From positions 1,055,598 to 1,119,597 of the forward strand of contig QXEO01002089.1 of assembly GCA_007115705.1 (NCBI GenBank): a stretch of DNA of 64,000 nucleotides, in the 5' to 3' direction. Positions 34,747-46,560 of this stretch are shown in pieces; the stretch's first letter is position 1; each line of letters starts with the position of its first letter. The notes under the pieces are model-generated. The model made no database searches and was not told the origin of the DNA. It worked only from the letters and a program-made list of their open reading frames with translations. A program made the translations under genes and the position numbers. The stretch comes from Dactylis glomerata. Taxonomy: Eukaryota; Streptophyta; Magnoliopsida; Poales; Poaceae.

Positions 34747-35196
34747 CCCATCATTGAGATGAATGTGAATGATTTTGATTGTCATGCTTTATGTGATCTT
34801 GTTGCAAGTATTCCTATTATGCCTAGAAAAATTTATGATATGCTTGGTTTACCACCGCTTGAAAATTATTATTTTGATGTTCCTCTTGTTGATGTTGCTA
34901 AGAAGAAACCTTTGGGAAGGATTAATGATGTTCTTATTATGGTTAACAATAACCTTGTTCCCGTTGATTTCCTTGTTTTGTATGTTGAATGCAATGCTTC
35001 TTGTCCTATTATTTTGGGAAGACCTTTTCTTAGAACTGTTGGTGCCATTATTGTTATGAAGGAAGGCACCATTAAATATCAATTCCCACTCAAGAAAGGT
35101 ATGGAACACTTCCCTAGGAAGAGAAAGAAATTACTTTTTGACTCTATTCTTAGAGCAAATTATGAACTTGATGCTTCATCTCTTGAAATTACTTGA
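34747..35196 (+). pseudogene. gag-pro: Element E gag-protease, C-terminal part (protease)
   Basis: This piece continues the E frame to the stop at 35194-35196. It carries the aspartic protease domain: CDLVAS at the active site, IMPRK, and ILGRPFL. In element A the active site is CDLGAS, so the glycine after the catalytic Asp-Leu pair is replaced by valine here, which would probably inactivate the protease. The end of the protein (DASSLEIT) matches element A closely. A long open frame that appears to start upstream at 34345 is only LTR sequence read through into this exon and is not a real start. Confidence 0.85.
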
Positions 35197-37743
35197 TTTC
35201 CACTTTCTGCGCCTAGCTCAAAGGCGTTAAAGAAAACCACTCTTGGGAGATAACCCAATGTTTTCTTTTCAATACTTTTTCTTTTTGTTGAGTCATGGAA
35301 GTTATTACTACTGTAATGACTTCTCCTTATAAGTTTTATTTCGTTTTTGTGCCAAGAAGAATCTCTAATTGGTGGAAGGTAAGATTTGGGGAAGTTGTTG
35401 TCCTGAAACAGATTTCTCCACTGTACTGTAAAAATTCGTGAAAATTCTCAGAACGTCTTTTTGATCTGCGATTTCTTGTGTACATGCCCCGGGTTATTGC
35501 CTAACTTTCATTAGTTTTGCACTTTTTGATTTTAGCAACAGAAGATTTTCAAAAAAAAATCGATCTTTACCAACTGTTCTGTTTTGATAGATTTCTGCCA
35601 CTATTTGTGTTTGCCTCTTGATCGCTTTCTTTTTGAGTTCTTTTGATCACGAAACTTTTGAGGAAGTTGCTACAGTATCTTATGCTTTAATGGGTATTAT
35701 ACTTGAGTTGAAACTGAACCAAAAGAGTAGATTTACTATCGTGCTAACACTAATGTTGCTAATAGAATTGTGTGAAGTTTTGTATGAAGGAAGTTTTCAA
35801 GTGTAGGGAAAGGAGAATGATGAGATGAGATGAAGTATGGACAAAAGCTCAAGCTTGGGGATTCCCATGTCACCCCAAGAAATATCCAAGAGGTAAAAGC
35901 GTCAAAGCTTGGGGATGCCCCGAGGCACCCCTTCTTCATCGGCAAAAATCAGGTCATCTTTCAAGACACTATATTTTTATTGCTTCGTATTCTATGCGTT
36001 TTTCTTGGAGCATCTTTACTTTTGCTTTAAGTTTTCTTTTTTTTTTCTGCAATAAATGGTTGGACGCCATCATATTTCTTTTGGAGAAGATGCACTCTGT
36101 TTTTCATTTCCAAGAACACTCTAGTTTTCACTCTTTTCGTTCAACGAGTGTTCTCTTTTTCTAGTACTGCGTTTAGCTTTCGTTTTTCGCCTTGATTTTT
36201 GTTCAGAACTCGTTATTTCTTTGTATCAAGGTGTATTTAGACCTCTGGTCTATGTTGGTTTTCATCTTTAAGAATTGATACAAAAAGGTTGATTGATGTT
36301 GGAAAAGAGAAAAAAGTTTCATGCCTATAGTGGTACAAATGGGAGCTTGTTTAGATCGTGGCTTAGACTTTTGCATGTCATGCTTGATGTTATTTTGATA
36401 GTATGCTTAGTAGTTTTTGCTGTAGCATGACTTGTCTCAAATGACTAAGATTGCTTAATGTGTCTTTGAAAGAATCATGCGTTGTTTTTATTATATGGGA
36501 GCATATTATTGTGGTATTCTCCATTGATGTTTTATTGGGGTTGACTTGGCACATGCTTACGCCATGTTTGACTTTAACAAGTCGCCTCTAGCCTCTATGA
36601 TCATTTGATTTTTGACTTGTGATACCACTTTATGCTTTGGTTAATAATGTTTTGTCGCTATACATGATTATGGCCGTTATTGCTCTCTTAGTTGGTCGCT
36701 CCCAATCTTTTGCTAGCCTTCATCTGTACTGAGAGGGAATACTTCTCATGCATCCAACTCCCAAAAACCAAAGTTTTCCAAAGAGTCCACTATAAATTCC
36801 TATGCATGGTATTTGCAAGCCATTCCAAGTAAATTTTCATGTGCTACCTTTCAAAAAACCTTCAAAATACTTCTCATTTTGTGACACTGTTTTCAAATCA
36901 TGGGGACGTAGTGGTCGGATTTGCTATCTTCCATATTGTTATATTTCAAAAAAGAAAAAAATGCACTCCTCCATGGTATGTGAAAGTTGGTGGGCACCCG
37001 ATGGAATCAGTTAGCCATGGTTTGTGAAAGGAAAAGTGGGGAGGAGTGCCAAGCTTTATAAAAGAGCACAAATGTGCCAATCTCTCTCAAAACTTGTCTA
37101 GTATGGAAGATAGTAAGAACCCCATTGCCAGTCGTTGACAAAAACAACCACCTATCAAAACAAATTTTTATCTCTGTTTTACAAATAAAAAGCTCTAGCA
37201 CATGTTTAATCCCTGCTTCCCTCTGCGAAGGGCATTTCTTTTACTTTTATGTTGAGTCTTCACCTTCTACCTTTATGCACCGTCTAAGAGAGCATAGTTG
37301 CCATTCTGAGTATAATGTGCATAGTCCCAAAATTTATTATTGATTGATTCATGATTATGGTTTTGCTTGTTCTTAAATTATTTGTATCTAGTCGCCCTCT
37401 TAAACTTGAAGGTGTCCTATGTATTTATGTTTTGCTATTCCATGAAGGTCAAGCTGGATACCACTTTGCTATGTTTTTCTATATGCTCGAAACACGCACT
37501 TGACTTTGAATGCATTATTACTCATGATCTTTTGTTTGTGTTACTTTTCATGTTATAACATGGTTGCTAAGTTTTATTGTCAAGATTATGTCTTTTATGC
37601 CCATGTTTAGAGTACTTTGATCTCAGCACTCAATGCTTTACATCGTTTGATCAAGATTGTGTTGGTGCATGTCACCTCAAAAATTATTGTTTTATTATCA
37701 CTTACCTACTCGAGGACGAGCAGGAGTTAAGCTTGGGGATGCT
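35197..37743 (+). mobile_element. Element E, non-coding 3' internal region with polypurine tract
   Basis: The same 2.5-kb block is found in A, D and N. AAGCTTGGGG motifs occur at about 35851-35864 and 35905-35919, and the polypurine tract ends at 37743. No conserved gene is visible. Confidence 0.75.
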
Positions 37744-39376
37744 TGATGTGTCTCCAACGTATCTATAATTTTTGATGCTCCATGCTTGTTTATGCACCAT
37801 TTTCTTTGTGTTTTGTTACACTTTGTGGCATTTTTATGCATTTTCTGGAACTAACCTATTAACAAGATGCCACAGTGCCAGTTCCCTGTTTTCTGCTGTT
37901 TTTATGTTTCAGAAAAGTTACACAGGAAATATTCTCGGAATTGGATGAAACAAAAGCCGAAGTTCCTATTTTTCCCGACACGAGACGGAGTCCAATGCAA
38001 AGACGGAGGGGGGGGGGGCAGAGGGCGGCCAGACCCCCATGGCGCGGGCCATCCCCTGGCCGCACCGGGGCATGGTGGGGGCCCCTGGTCCACCTCCTGA
38101 CATCGCCCTTCCGCCTATATATTCTCCTCGACGAGAAAACCCTAAGACCCGATCAATTTTCCAGAAAACATACTGCAAGCCGCCGCCGTTGTCGATGCAA
38201 GATCAAGAGGGTCCAGAAGCTCTTCCCGACACCCTGCTGGAGAGGGGAATCACCACCGGAGGCCTTCTTCATCACCATGCCTGCCTCCGGAGTGATGTGT
38301 GAGTAGTCTACCTTCGACTACGGGTCCATAGGAGTAGCTAGAAGGTTGTCTTCTCCTCTATGTGCTTCATGTTTAGATCTTGTGAGCTGCCTATCATGAT
38401 CAAGATCATCGTTATGTAATTCTACATGTTGTGTTTGTTGGGATCCGATGAATTTTGAGTACTATGTCAAGTTGATTTGTGATTTATCATCTCTATGTTG
38501 TTTATGATCTTGCATGCTCTCCGTTGCTAGTAGATATCTTGGCCGAGTGGATGCTAGTGACTCCAAGAGGGTGTATTTATGCTCCATAGTGGGTTCATGC
38601 CTCTAGTAATCTGAGGGAGTGACAATAACATCTAAGGTTATAGATGTGTTGTTGCTACTAGGGAGAAAACAACAATCTTGTGTTCAAGGACATTTGTATT
38701 GTTTACATTACACACTTTGCTTAAGGCGATAATCTGTTGCTTGCAACTTAATACCCAACGGTTGCTCGGATGACATCCGGGGGGGTGGATTATTAGTCAT
38801 AGATGCAGTTGGATTACGATCTATATATTATGTTCTAATGCCCAAGTGAATCTCATAGTGATCCTCATGACATGTACATGCATTTGTTTGCATTCTTTAT
38901 TCTGTCAATTACCCAACTGTAATTTTTTCACCCAGTATATTATTTATCTTTATGGAGAGACACCTCTAGTGAACTGTGGACCCCCGTCTATTCTTTTGCA
39001 TTCATATTACCGTTTACTTTTACACGCATTATTTACTTTCTCACAAACAAATATCTTTTACCACATGATACGTTTAATCCTTTGTTTACAGCAAACCGGT
39101 GAGATTGACAACCTCGCTGCTAGTTGGGGCAAAGTACTTTGGTTGTGTTGTGTGCAGGTTCCACGTTGCTGCTGGTGCAAAGCTACGCCCCAGATAAGGC
39201 GCCACGTATAAATTGTCTGGAGCTGTCGCCAAGCCAGCTAGCATCAACCTTCAGAAGTTGGTTCTTTCTCCTACTGGTTCGATAAACCTTGGTTTCATAA
39301 CTGAGGGAAACTTGCTGCTATGCTCATCATACCTTCCTCTTGGGGTTCCCAACTGGGTGCCTACCACGCACCATCA
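37744..39376 (+). mobile_element. Element E, 3' LTR
   Basis: TGATGTGTCTCCAACG to CCATCA, followed by the target duplication CCCCT. The start has lost its CG (TGATACG to TGATGTG). Confidence 0.92.
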
Positions 39377-39826
39377 CCCCTTTAGATAACCCAAGAAACA
39401 CCTTTTCAGTCAACCTGTTACGTGATGACGGTTGATGCAATTAGAGTTTCCTCCAGAAATAGTGATTATGTATTAACTTATGGTCTAAGGACTAAGCTGC
39501 GACACTTCTTCATATTGCAACGTGAACATCATGACATGATCGTGTTGCAATTGATTGTCTGGGTAATGTCCATCATGGCACTATCAACAAGTGGCACGAT
39601 CTCACCGTCAATTGGCGTAATGCTCTATGATCGGGAAACCTCGATCATCAGTTGATCAATCAACCAGTAAACCAGGATTTTACCGGGGACTCCTAATCAT
39701 TTAATACTACACCTATGTCAATGTTTCCGATTGACATAGTTCTAGCATAGCATTAAACTTATTATGAACTTGAAGGAATATGCAAATAAGTTCAATATTA
39801 TTTTCCTCTAGGGCACAATTCCTTCA
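39377..39826 (-). mobile_element. Antisense Copia LTR, 5' part
   Basis: On the minus strand the LTR begins at 39826 with TGAAGGAATTGTGCCCTAGAGG and runs to 39382. The sequence continues at 24740 once element E and its duplication are removed. The BARE/Angela-like start motif is the main evidence for Copia. Confidence 0.65.
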
Positions 39827-40095
39827 GGCAGTTGAATTACTCAACTCAAAGCATCTCTACTCTACCCGTGTCCCTTAAATGACGTCCGACAAACGTGTGG
39901 AGTAGTTGAAGGGAGACCAGCGCATTGTCGTGTTGTGGGGTGTGTGTTTGTGTGGGGGGGGGGGACTTCAGCCACGTCCTCCATATGGATTTATGAAAAA
40001 CCTTAGATTCAACCGAAATTTAAAATTTCATTCAAATTTGAAGACATTTAATATAGTTTGAATGATATTTTATTAAAATTTAAAGTAAACCTAAA
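39827..40095. other. Intergenic sequence left of the gene island
   Basis: No gene is seen. It contains a run of 11 G (about 39954-39964) and an AT-rich tract with AAATTTAAAATTTCATTCAAATTTGAAG. The AAAGCATCTCTACTCTACCC near 39848 resembles the degraded end of a grass Harbinger-type element. Confidence 0.5.
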
Positions 40096-40434
40096 CTAAT
40101 TATTGTCATGGCTGTCCTCACGCCACGCGCACCAGAACCACTCATAATCAGCCTCGTCGGACACCTTGAGAGCGTTGTTGGGACCTGCTTTGTCGCCATA
40201 TGTGAGGTCCACGAAGCGACCAATGTCGCACATAGAGCGCTCGATGAGCGTCGCCCATGCGTCGTGGTTGATCATGGAGTCGAGGAGGACCATGATGTCG
40301 AGGATGAAGGTGGTGGGCACGAGAGGATGGAGGAGGCGAGAGTGTGTGCCAGACACTGGTGTGTGAATCCCTGCCATGCGCCGCAGCGACAACGACATGC
40401 CTCCCTGCACCCACCTGGAAAACCCACGCATCAT
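40096..40434 (-). CDS. Unassigned ORF, possible gene fragment (112 aa)
   Basis: A minus-strand frame with a Met-rich N-terminus and a protein-like C-terminal half (TTFILDIMVLLDSMIN, then DAWATLIERSMCDIGRFVDL). I do not recognise the family. The composition looks more like real coding sequence than the neighbouring GC-rich frames, but the plus strand is also open here (40108-40437), and no intron or second exon could be supported. It may be a captured host-gene fragment within the possible DNA element. Confidence 0.25.
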   Translation of the reverse strand: MMRGFSRWVQGGMSLSLRRMAGIHTPVSGTHSRLLHPLVPTTFILDIMVLLDSMINHDAWATLIERSMCDIGRFVDLTYGDKAGPNNALKVSDEADYEWFWCAWREDSHDNN

Positions 40435-41072
40435 TGAAAAATTTGATCAAAGGTTGGCGTCAGCCATTAATCCCGCTGACCGTCGCGCTTCAATATATGA
40501 CAGGCGTGGCCTGCCAACCATGCCTACCGCCATGTCATTCGACGCACCCCCGCAATAAGCCCTATAGGTCAGAGACAGGTAGGGAGCACCGAACACACAA
40601 TTGGGCCGCCTTGGATATAAAGCCCATTCGGGGGCCAAGCTAATTTTTATTTGGCGCTTCCATGGCGCCGTTTGAGGGTCCTCTTGTACTCCACCCTGGT
40701 CGACACCGACAGGGCGCCGCACACCTTTATTGGGACGGCCCACTTCCCCTGTTTCTTCCTCCTTAACCTCCCAGAGCTCAAGCCCCCGCAACCGCCGCCA
40801 GCGTAACCGCCTGCCGCCACCACCCACGGCCGACAGCGCGAGCACCGCCGCACCGCCCCGCCCTCCTCCAACTGCCACCTCCGCCAGTCCTCCATCCTCT
40901 AATCCCCCACCCTTCTACAACTCCGACGAGGTTGTCAGACCACCACCTCGAACTCTAAGTCGTCGGAGCTTGCAGCCCTCGCAGCCCTCGCACCCTATCC
41001 GAAACCGTAAGGTTTTTTTTTGCCTCACCTCCGCCGAAAAACGCCGCGGCCAGCCGCCTCGCTTCCGTCTTC

Positions 41073-41164
41073 GGTGAGGTCTCGGCCTCTCCTCGCCGGA
41101 GACGCCAGCGCCGTCTCCGGTGAGATCTCGGCCTCTCCTTGCCGGAGACGCCGAGGCCGTCTCC
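41073..41164. repeat. 46-bp tandem duplication
   Basis: GGTGAGRTCTCGGCCTCTCC-type units at 41073-41118 and 41119-41164 differ at a few bases; a third partial unit starts at 41165. Confidence 0.8.
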
Positions 41165-41340
41165 GGCGAGGTGGGCGCCATCTTCTTCTTCTTCCTCTTG
41201 TCACCCCTCCTTCTTCCCCCAACCAGCACTATTGGGCCGGCCCACACCCGCGTGGGGGGGTGTGCGGCGCGGCGTAGGCATCGACCAGGTCAGAATATAG
41301 GGTTTGCCGCCGTTTGAGGCGAGCGGGGTGGATGCTCTGA

Positions 41341-42479
41341 GAATGCTCTCGCACATGGCGCCTGGCCCTAAACTGAAATTCGTCCACGGGGCATTCCGCA
41401 TGTCTTGTTCCTCTCATGCCATTGCCACCAACCACAGCAGCTTAGGGACGTGCATCTTATGATCGTTTTGGAGAGAAAAAACATGTTGAAGAAGCGTCGA
41501 AGGCCATAGCTGGAACTTCTACAAGGACGGGAGTACGCAAAAAAAGACCTCTGACAGCTTTGCGTTTCAGTAATAGGTGGCCAACATCTTCAAAGGCGCC
41601 AAGATAGACAGATCGGGCCCTCGTGTCCAACTCAACACCATGGTGCGATGCTCGTAGACATAAGTTGTTTGCAGATCAATTTTTTTACAACTTACTTCAT
41701 CAGTCGGCAAATTTCAGAAGGAGACCGTAGCGATAAGATCACAGCAGGCGTGCCTTCCATTTTCCTTTCGGTGTCTCCACCAGTCTTTCAGTAGATCGAT
41801 GGTCACCGAGAATGTGCATGACCACACAAAAGGAGAAAAACAATCACTAGAAAATTACTATGAAACTGGGCTCCTCAACTGCATGTACCAAGAAAACATG
41901 CAAAAATACACTCTATCAGCATGCATGTATCATGGCATGCTCTTGTCGTTATGAACTGAAAGTTACAAATAGGAAATCAACTCTGCCCAACTTGTCTTTC
42001 AAAACCGTGCGCGATGCAGCTATTATAATAGAAAATACATAGAATTTCTTTCTTCTATAAAGATGCGTTGTTGCTAACCGAAACAAAATGGATCAAACCT
42101 TCAAAACTTCAATAATTGCTCATGTATTCGAACTTTCGAAGAGCAGCTCCAAAACTGCTTAGATAGTATCACAGTTTGTGAGGTATAGCTGCACGAACTG
42201 TTAACAGCCAAATAAATTATGCTAAAACACTATTCAGAATGAAGATTCAAAGTCTAGGTCTGCAAGGTCAACACCTGAAATGCTGAATACGGGGGCTGAT
42301 TGAAGTGAATATTGCTAAATGCAAGCATACAGGAAATTACATCACGAGTCGCAACAGCACAGTAAGAGGTGTAAGGCTAGTAGGCTACACAAGTCCATCA
42401 CTGGTGAGGATGCACAGTAAGCAACAACTTGATGACACCAGCAAAGGATTATAAACTCAATTTTTTTTGGTAGGCCATT
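41341..42479. other. Intergenic / probable 3' flank of the LRR gene fragment
   Basis: There is no ORF or repeat that I can support. The base composition is mixed and near-unique in the window. The last few hundred bases could include the 3' UTR of the minus-strand exon that ends at 42480. Confidence 0.5.
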
Positions 42480-43265
42480 TCATCCGAACCTTAGGTATAT
42501 TCTTTTCAGTTTAGCGCGGCTTTCAGTCTCAACGGAGTACTGAACTGTTCTGCCAGCCCCCAGTACAGCCTGCCCAGAGATCTGACAGCAGCCTTCAATG
42601 ATCAGAGACTGTAACTTCTGTGAGCGTACCAGCTCGGCCACTCCAACATCAGTCACGCGTTCACAGAGGCGGAGCGTGAGATTAATCAAGCATGGGGAAT
42701 GCACAATTAAACGCAACCCAGCGTCAGTAATTTCCCTGCAATCCACCAGCTCGAGTGTCTCCAGTAATGGCACAGATGAGAGGACCATCATCCCCTCGTC
42801 GTCAAAGAAGTTGGCGCCATTTAGCACGAGAACACGAATCGGGCAAGACTGCATGAGCACCACAAGGCCCTTCTGTGTGAATCCTATCTGTGATGGATAC
42901 ATGGGCTCACAAAGTGCAAATGTGAGCTCAACAGCTTCAATCTTAGGACAATTAAGTGCTAGAGCCTTAAGGCTGTTTTCCGTAAATGGGGTCCTGAAAG
43001 CATAATAATAGTGCACAAGTCTTAGCCAAAGTGATATGGATTTAAGGTTGTGGCAGCTTTCAGATAACATGATCATGTCGTTGTCATTTAGACCATAAAC
43101 ATATTCCAGGCACAGCTTCTCAAGTGCTTTGCATTTCCCCAACAGAAAACGAAGTCCTACTTCTGTACCAGCTTTAAAATGAGCTAACCTCAAATCCTTC
43201 AAACTCTCACAACATAAATCATATATAGTCGGGTTGTGAACGTTGTACAGGGGATCAAAACCATA
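42480..43265 (-). pseudogene. F-box/LRR-repeat protein, terminal exon only (261 codons)
   Basis: The minus-strand frame encodes a run of leucine-rich repeats of the cysteine-containing F-box type, for example LVDCREITDAGLRLIV and LTLRLCERVTDVGVAELV, near the C-terminus. Such proteins recognise substrates of SCF ubiquitin ligases. The exon is open from a good acceptor (GTCAG at 43270-43266) to the stop at 42480-42482, phase 0, with YGFDPLYNVH at its start. The expected preceding exons, including an F-box, were not found between 43266 and 44953. The F-box gene to the right belongs to a different subfamily with its own stop. So this is either a truncated gene or the last exon of a gene whose other exons I cannot see. 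The reading frame itself is undamaged. Confidence 0.65.
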
Positions 43266-43284
43266 CTGACATGAACTATGTACT

Positions 43285-43338
43285 CCCCAGCGTCCTACAT
43301 TTTTATCTTAAAAAGTGATGGAAGGTAGGACGCTGGGG
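43285..43338. mobile_element. Short hairpin, possible MITE remnant
   Basis: Arms CCCCAGCGTCCTAC (43285-43298) and GTAGGACGCTGGGG (43325-43338) pair perfectly around a 26-base loop. It lies in what would be the intron just upstream of the LRR exon. The terminal sequence CTCCCC recalls Stowaway-type CTCCCTCCG ends, but the element is very short. Confidence 0.5.
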
Positions 43339-44167
43339 AACTTTCTGAACCTTCTTCATTATATCTACTGATTATTGTTGGGTTCGTCAGATTTCTAAGC
43401 AACCAAGAAAGAAACTACATGGCGCATCATCAACATTACGCTAAATTCAGTAGTTGCTCCAGCTTAATTGGAAATATTCCATTTAGGACATTAGTTTAGC
43501 AGAACAACAATGTACATAAGAGGATCGAATTAACCTAGCTAGGCAATACAGGTTTTCTCCCCTGGAACCACTCTAGGTTTAAGCTAGCAGTTGCTTCACT
43601 AAACAAATGTACGTCATTCAGACTTTTGGTCATGTTGAACTCAACAACTATAAAATCCTTAACATCATATCTGTAGATCAGTTTGTGTTTGCTGCACGGA
43701 GCCATGGACACTAATAGAAAGACGCGGAGAAATCTCTTACGTAGTTACAAGTGCACCTCCTCAGAAGGGAAAGTATACATCTGATAACCTTGCTTGCAAC
43801 ACAACACAAATTGTCCACCGTCCTCCGTTCCATATATACTCCAGTGTTTGTCCAAAAAGCATGCTGAAGCAGCGTCTCATTGCAGATCCTCCTCTTAACA
43901 GCCGTTAGCCGTACATGTAAGCTACAGCGATATTCTTAATGATCCTGAATCATTCGGTGATCATCGTTGCAACAGTCTGTTGCTAATTATTTTCAGTCAC
44001 AAATGCGCATAAAACTCCAAATATTAAATAGTATAAAACAAACCATAATGAAGGAACTGCATCAAGTGCCAAATTTTATCCTTCAAATAGACAAGACAAT
44101 GGTAATAAGGAAGTGGAAGTTTCTGCATACATTTCTAAAACCAAAGATAAACTCACTGTGCTGGTCT

Positions 44168-44251
44168 GCCCCATAATATCAGATGTTATTACAACTTGCT
44201 AATCCGTATATTGGTTGTAGTAACATCTTATATTACGGGATGAAGGGAGTA
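44168..44251. mobile_element. Stowaway-like MITE (84 bp)
   Basis: The inner arms TAATATCAGATGTTATTACAAC and the complement of GTTGTAGTAACATCTTATATTA pair with two mismatches. The right end GGGATGAAGGGAGTA is the typical grass Stowaway terminus; the left terminus is degenerate. Confidence 0.65.
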
Positions 44252-44953
44252 TATGATAAAAACAATCAGCATCTTGCATCTTGTGACCTCTATTCCAAGC
44301 TCAAATTGGTGCACACAAAACTGAAAGCTGTAAGAAAAATAGAAAATACATCATACACTCAGAGAGGATCTTTCGGAGGTAAATGAAAATTTTCTTTCAA
44401 CATGATGACCAATCTTAAAATATGATCCGCTCATCAAAATTCCTGAAATGCAGGATAGTGTTTTTCATGGACAGATAAGATTATCTCTTGGGTGAACATG
44501 CAATTTGTTGGTAAAACCAGATAATATAATTTTTATGGATATTTGACTGGTAGATTTGAAGTTACATAAGAGTATCTATGAGCAAACTCAAGAAATGGTA
44601 CATTTCACGTTAGAATAAAAGTCACATATAAATTTAGTTGCCATATTTACTTATGCTAGAGGTGAATCAAATAGAATTTTCCGCAAACAAGAGGATTCGC
44701 TGAATAACCATATATCACAGGTTAGTTTGCATGAGGAAGATATGGATGAAGAAAAATCAATCAAAATGAGCAACATAAGAGGGAAGGTTATTTGTGTAAG
44801 TTGAAACTAAGAAGCTAGCATTCACATAGAAAATAAAAGATAGAACAAGTAAAATAGCATAGGCACTTTTGGGGCTCAAAGCTACTTACAATAATATGAC
44901 TATGCATGCAGCGATTCTGATTGAATAGAAATGTTTACGGATAAGGCTTGGTT

Positions 44954-46560
44954 TCAAACACATATTAGCGAATTGCAGAAATAGAAGTATTGGTGATTGT
45001 CAATAGTTAACTTACAGCCAGAACACGAACGTCTATTAACACACTGGATAATGATTTTGTCAAATGGTACACCAGAGGCATTAAGCATCTTCAAAATTCG
45101 GAGAACAATCCCATCAACCTCTGGGCATTTGATTTTAACCATCTGAAGAAAGCCAGAAGCAACTAATTGTTCCCGTGGATTGTACCTTTTTTCCGCCTCC
45201 GTTAATTTTTTACGTTCCTGCAGCAAAATAGATACTTTACTGAAATACACTCCTAAATTCCAAAGTTAATAGCATACTACTATGGATCTAAGAAATACCC
45301 ACCTCTGGAAGTGGCAGATGAAGAGTAAGCTTCTCCAGAATCGGGGAGTGCCCGAGAAATAAAATTAACGCATTGAGGTCAGCCGCAAGACACCATTCCC
45401 CGAGTACGAGAGTCTTTAACTTGCTAAATGTGGGGCACCACTTTAAATCCCTCATGAAGACATACTGGCAAAGTTCAAAGAGCGGATCAAATAATTAAGA
45501 AGAATGACAATTATATGTAATTACTAGTTGTGTACAGGAAAAATTGGGCCAAGAACTAAATTAGGAGTTAAAAGAGAGATGCTTGGAAGCATACCACGTC
45601 AGAATGCGCTTCTAAGTTTAACTGTGTAGCTTTGGACAGACCCTTAAGAAGCAAACAACCGTTGTGATCATTAACAGGTTCATAGTTGTAGTAACAACCC
45701 TCACATATACGATTGCCACAAGCGTCAAACCGGCCCATACTATCAGCACATATATCATAACAGTCGTAGTCAAATGTAACTGTTGCTGTTTGCAGCGACG
45801 GCATGGTCTCGAGCAATGGAGCCCTGCCCGCATTGTCAATTAGCTCCAGCGAAATGAGACCTGGTAAGGACATCCGGGTGCGTTCCTCGGCATAGAAGGA
45901 GCAGCCTGACATGCTAAGATGTTTCAAGGATTGAGACGATATCCTGTGAGCACGAGGACGGCAATACCTCATCTTAAGGTTCAGGAGCGCCGGGCAGCCC
46001 GAAAAATCAAGGACGCTGTCGTTTGTAACCACACTGTAAAGGTCCAGCGTGGTGAGGTGGTGCGACGAGAGAGGCTGATGAGGGAGTTGGAAGTCCTCTT
46101 CGAAATCCCCGAGACAGACCCGGAGCACCTTGACTTGGCGCCGCAGAGCACCCAGAATCCAGCGGGTCAAGTGCGGCGCGCTGGCAGGCAAGAACCCGTC
46201 GAAATCGAAGTAGTACCCGCAGAAGGAGAAGTCGCACGACTCGAGATGCGCGTCGCCGTCGCCGCCGCTGCTGCGCAGGCGAAGCAGACTGCTGACGAAG
46301 CTGTGGAGCTTATCAGCGCTCCGGAACCCCTTGATCTCGGTGACGAGGAGGCCTGGCGCGGACATCCAGAGGTGGCGCCAGCGCCGGGCAAGGACGCACG
46401 TACGCACGGCCTCGTGCGCAGGCAGGAGCGACAGCAGGTGGTGGAGTAGGGCATCCGGGAGGTCGCTGAGGCGGTCCGCGCCGTCGCTGCCTGCGGGCGG
46501 CGGCGTTTCCTCGTTCTTGGGGCGCTTGTGCGTGGGCAGCGTTACACTGAGCACGTCCAT
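44954..46560 (-). CDS. F-box protein with LRR/FBD-type C-terminus, three exons (463 aa)
   Basis: Predicted exons on the minus strand are 46560-45595, 45464-45303 and 45217-44954, all in phase 0 with GT-AG introns of 130 and 85 bp. The product is a substrate receptor of SCF ubiquitin ligases. The F-box lies at residues 30-70 (RLSDLPDALLHHLLSLLPAHEA, then TCVLARRWRHLW). Degenerate leucine-rich repeats follow (HLTTLDLYSV, SLKHLSMSGC). Exon 2 has the family-typical DLKWCPTFSKLKTLVLGEWC. The start ATG (46558-46560) is the first in frame. A GTAAGT near 45019-45014 could act as an alternative donor in exon 3 and would change the last 20 residues. There are no frame lesions. It is the only complete host gene in the window. 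Confidence 0.85.

Larger units (their letters stand above)
24746..39376 (+). mobile_element. Element E: non-autonomous Athila-type Gypsy element with nested element N
   Basis: 5' LTR 24746-26348 (1603 bp), primer site 26360-26377, gag-protease 26547-28168 plus 34747-35196, 3' non-coding region 35197-37743 with polypurine tract, 3' LTR 37744-39376 (1633 bp). Perfect CCCCT target duplications flank it. The 5' LTR lacks about 27 bp around 24868 that the 3' LTR has, and the 3' LTR start has decayed to TGATGTG. Without N the element is about 8.05 kb. There is no reverse transcriptase or integrase gene. Confidence 0.93.
39848..41340. mobile_element. Possible degenerate Harbinger-type element carrying GC-rich sequence
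   Basis: The left edge AAAGCATCTCTAC and the right edge GGATGCTCTGA (inverse: TCAGAGCATCC) share only an AGCATC core with the usual grass Harbinger terminus GAGCATCTCCA. No matching 3-bp target duplication is evident. Inside are an unassigned minus-strand ORF and a 46-bp tandem duplication at 41073-41164. This is a weak call. Confidence 0.28.
43266..44953. other. AT-rich spacer between the two F-box loci, with hairpin elements
   Basis: No exon could be supported. It contains a perfect 14-bp inverted repeat hairpin at 43285-43338 and a Stowaway-like hairpin at about 44168-44251. Confidence 0.55.

Noticed and set aside
34345..35196. A 283-codon open frame that looks like one long gene
   Set aside because: Its first 130 codons are LTR sequence of element N read through the LTR/target junction; only 34747-35196 is real coding sequence, of the older element E.
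40447..41401. Proline- and arginine-rich frames on both strands
   Set aside because: Low-complexity GC-rich translation, no conserved motif, no intron or start context.
43266..44953. Possible missing exons of the F-box/LRR gene
   Set aside because: I looked for F-box or LRR motifs on the minus strand and found none in the AT-rich sequence between 43266 and 44953.
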